Part shown: positions 62,095 to 64,000 of the stretch, one piece after another
Layout of the letters: each line of letters begins with the position of its first letter
Numbering within the stretch: position 1 is the first letter of the stretch
DNA from: Coffea arabica
Taxonomy: Eukaryota > Streptophyta > Magnoliopsida > Gentianales > Rubiaceae
NCBI RefSeq assembly: GCF_036785885.1
Contig: NC_092320.1
Span: 15,687,557 to 15,751,556, forward strand
Length of the DNA stretch: 64,000 nt
Reading direction: 5' to 3'
Position numbers and translations under genes: made by a program
Notes under the pieces: model-generated
Told to the model about the DNA's origin: nothing
Seen by the model: the letters and a program-made list of their open reading frames with translations, nothing else
The model's database searches: none

Positions 62095-62252
62095 TTTTTT
62101 TTTTTTTTTGTCAAGAATTTGCAAATTTAACACCTAAATTAACTGCACGAGAAATACCAAAAGGCAATTGCGACTTTTGGCACCGCACGAAACTTAAATA
62201 CTAAACTCACACGCCCTCCACAAACGATGTGGGACTCGGGGCGGGGAACAGG
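62095..62252 (-). mobile_element. SINE-like retroposon with 17-bp TSD
   Basis: The 17-bp word ttctgtttagcctatct lies at 62078-62094 and 62253-62269. The insert begins with a T-run on the plus strand, so it is a minus-strand element with an A-tail. Read on that strand it has gtcccacatcg (62235-62225) and, about 33 bp further, the TATA-like word tatttaag. A short hairpin (ccaaaag pairing with cttttgg, about 62157-62180) follows. No coding sequence. Confidence 0.75.
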
Positions 62253-62269
62253 TTCTGTTTAGCCTATCT

Positions 62270-62883
62270 GAACTGGTCAAGTTTAAAGAACTTTTAACAG
62301 TTGCAGATATCATGAAAAGAATTTTATATAGGCATAATAAGGTGACGGAATAATAATAATAATAAAAAACAATGAACACATTTCTACTTCAACTTATTCT
62401 GTAATCAGGATTTTTTTTTTCTCATGGTTAATTCAAAAGCCAACATTGTACAATTTTTATATAAATGTACATGTAGTTCTACATAAACCGTTCAAAATTA
62501 TCGTAATAAAACGATCCAATTTTAGTCGTAAATTATGTTCAATAATAAAGGTCGTAATGTAAATTTCAAAGTAAGATTACTTATAAATCTTTTAAGGGAC
62601 TATCGAATACTTCTTCTTTATTTTTAATTAATCAAGAAAATATTTATTATACTATTTTAGTGCTCTTACCAAAGAAAATTCGACATAAAAAAAAAACAAA
62701 ATAAAATTCATATTAGAAATTTCAGAAAAATAAAAAGGTAAAAGACTTGAGAGCCACAACGACGCCGTATGGTGTTACCGATATCTGCCCGCTTCAGTCT
62801 AAGATCCATCCTAAGGGTACAAAAGTGGATTAGTCACTGAAGAGCTCAGTCTTCGTTCCCAAACGCGACATCGCAGTGGAAAA
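62270..62883. other. Intergenic DNA and promoter region of the complex I subunit gene
   Basis: AT-rich until about 62740, then a GC-richer 140 bp up to the ATG, which probably includes the leader. No other gene is recognised and no clear TATA box is seen, as is common for housekeeping genes. Confidence 0.4.
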
Positions 62884-63231
62884 ATGCCGTCCCCGAAACC
62901 CTTGGCCACAGCGGCAGGCATGTTGCGGGCGCGATTGAGCCCAGCCCTTCGAACAAGAGGAGGAGACGCCCACGGGCCGAGTCGATGGGCTACACCGGGC
63001 CACCAAGAGAGACCCAACGGCTACTTATTCAACCGGACGCCGCCGCCGCCGGGACAGTCTCGTAAATGGGAAGACTGGGAGCTGCCGTGTTACATCACCA
63101 GTTTCCTCACTATCGTCATACTCGGCGTCGGGCTTAACGCTAAGCCCGATCTCACTCTCGAGACTTGGGCACACCAGAAAGCCCTAGAACGCCTCGAGCT
63201 TGAATCCGCTGCTTCGCAGGAGTCTGATTAA
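62884..63231 (+). CDS. Mitochondrial complex I ESSS (NDUFB11-like) subunit
   Basis: Accessory subunit of the membrane arm of NADH:ubiquinone oxidoreductase in the inner mitochondrial membrane. Single intact frame of 115 residues starting MPSPKPLATAAGMLRARLSP, which is Arg- and Ala-rich as expected of a mitochondrial presequence. The middle has NGYLFNRTPPPPGQSRKWEDWE, followed by one membrane helix (about 69-84: CYITSFLTIVILGVGL). The conserved tail is NAKPDLTLETWAHQKALERL. This core matches what I remember of Arabidopsis At2g42310 and At3g57785. No intron in the coding part. The coding sequence is much GC-richer than its surroundings. Confidence 0.88.
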   Translation: MPSPKPLATAAGMLRARLSPALRTRGGDAHGPSRWATPGHQERPNGYLFNRTPPPPGQSRKWEDWELPCYITSFLTIVILGVGLNAKPDLTLETWAHQKALERLELESAASQESD

Positions 63232-64000
63232 TCTGGAGGATGATGATGAAGAAATAGTCATTTTGGGGTTTGGTTCTTCTGTTGATATGTTTTCATGGTG
63301 TAGTTGAAAATAAGGGTTTTTGGTTGACTTCTGGAGCTGGGACTCTGGGAGATATGAAATCTTTTGAGATTTTAAATTTACTTTACTGCGTTTTTATTTA
63401 CTGGAATTTTGACTATGTTAGCCTTATGATCTTGCAATCAGAATATGTTAATTTTACATAAAAGCTTATGTTTTTTGTAATTTAATCATAAGTTTTTGGT
63501 TATTGGAATTTAATCTTAGTTATGGTGGTTGATTCACTGAAATGTTAATTTTGGAGTAGCAGTTATTGTGTATCCATAGTTTCAAATATTTATGTGAATT
63601 GTATTTCAGTGGCGGTGTTTTGTAGTAAATGCCTTGGAACCTGGTAGAATTAGCATGAAATACCGTGCAAATTTCTGGCTGATGTGGTATTGGACCTTAG
63701 GTGGTTCTGTGGATAATTAGGCTTTCCGGTTGCTGCTCTTTTTGGAACCTTGGTTATATTTACTCATCCATTCATAAGGATGTCTTCATACCATAATGGT
63801 TAAGGAACTTCCAGACCCCAACTGGATATGTATTTCTTGCGTCTTGATGCAGTTTACTCGAACTTCTGTGGTTCATGTAGGATTTACGGGTGATTGAACC
63901 CGTATGTTGGTAACCTTAACTATAGTTGATTAGAAGGTAAGTTTAGATGTTTGTTATCTGTAGTTTAGTTGATGGTCCACTCCTTATGTGGTTTTGCATA
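63232..64000. other. 3' region after the complex I gene, no gene seen
   Basis: The first part should hold the 3'UTR of the complex I subunit gene, possibly with a 3'UTR intron, since the sequence is T-rich and lacks a long frame. Nothing else is recognised before the window ends. Confidence 0.35.

Overview
This is a window of nuclear DNA from a flowering plant, almost certainly a eudicot. The genes have short exons with GT/AG introns, the gene families are plant-specific, and the AT-rich intergenic DNA is packed with small non-autonomous transposons. I cannot name the species. Six well-supported protein-coding genes, one transposon-captured gene copy and one orphan gene fragment are visible. 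All exon models were joined by hand from splice sites and reading phase.

Layout, left to right. 1-8.9 kb: intergenic DNA with a MULE (Mutator-like), a hAT element and tandem repeats. 8.9-13.2 kb (-): an LRR receptor-like pseudokinase with a retroposon-like insertion just downstream. 13.4-17.8 kb: intergenic, with a SINE. 17.8-21.5 kb (-): an OTU-type deubiquitinase, with a probable 5'UTR intron reaching 22.9 kb. 26.2-30.8 kb (+): a cornichon-type ER cargo receptor. Its second intron holds a complete 1.5-kb Mutator-like element that has captured a FAD4-type desaturase gene. 30.8-49.8 kb: a 19-kb gene-poor stretch of hAT, MULE, foldback and Stowaway-like MITEs. 49.8-55.8 kb (+): a bHLH transcription factor with a MULE in its third intron. 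56.8-59.9 kb (+): a divergent GH28/pectin-lyase-fold protein. 60.7-61.1 kb (+): an orphan C-terminal DYW fragment of a PPR protein. 62.9-63.2 kb (+): the ESSS (NDUFB11-like) subunit of mitochondrial complex I.

The genes do not form a pathway, but their company is informative. From memory, Arabidopsis carries the same neighbours in two duplicated segments: about At3g57785 (ESSS), At3g57790 (pectin-lyase-like), At3g57800 (bHLH60), At3g57810 (OTU) and At3g57830 (LRR kinase), and At2g42290-At2g42310. The window therefore looks like a conserved ancestral block stretched by transposons, with the cornichon gene not part of the block as I remember it.

The most notable feature is the Pack-MULE at 27672-29196. 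It has two inverted terminal repeats of about 218 bp, a perfect 9-bp target-site duplication, and an almost intact FAD4-like reading frame inside, and it sits in an intron of an unrelated gene on the opposite strand. A second unusual group is three A-tailed, target-site-duplicated insertions. Each carries a GTCCCACATC motif, and two of them pair it with a TATA-like box 33-34 bp downstream, the layout of plant snRNA promoters.
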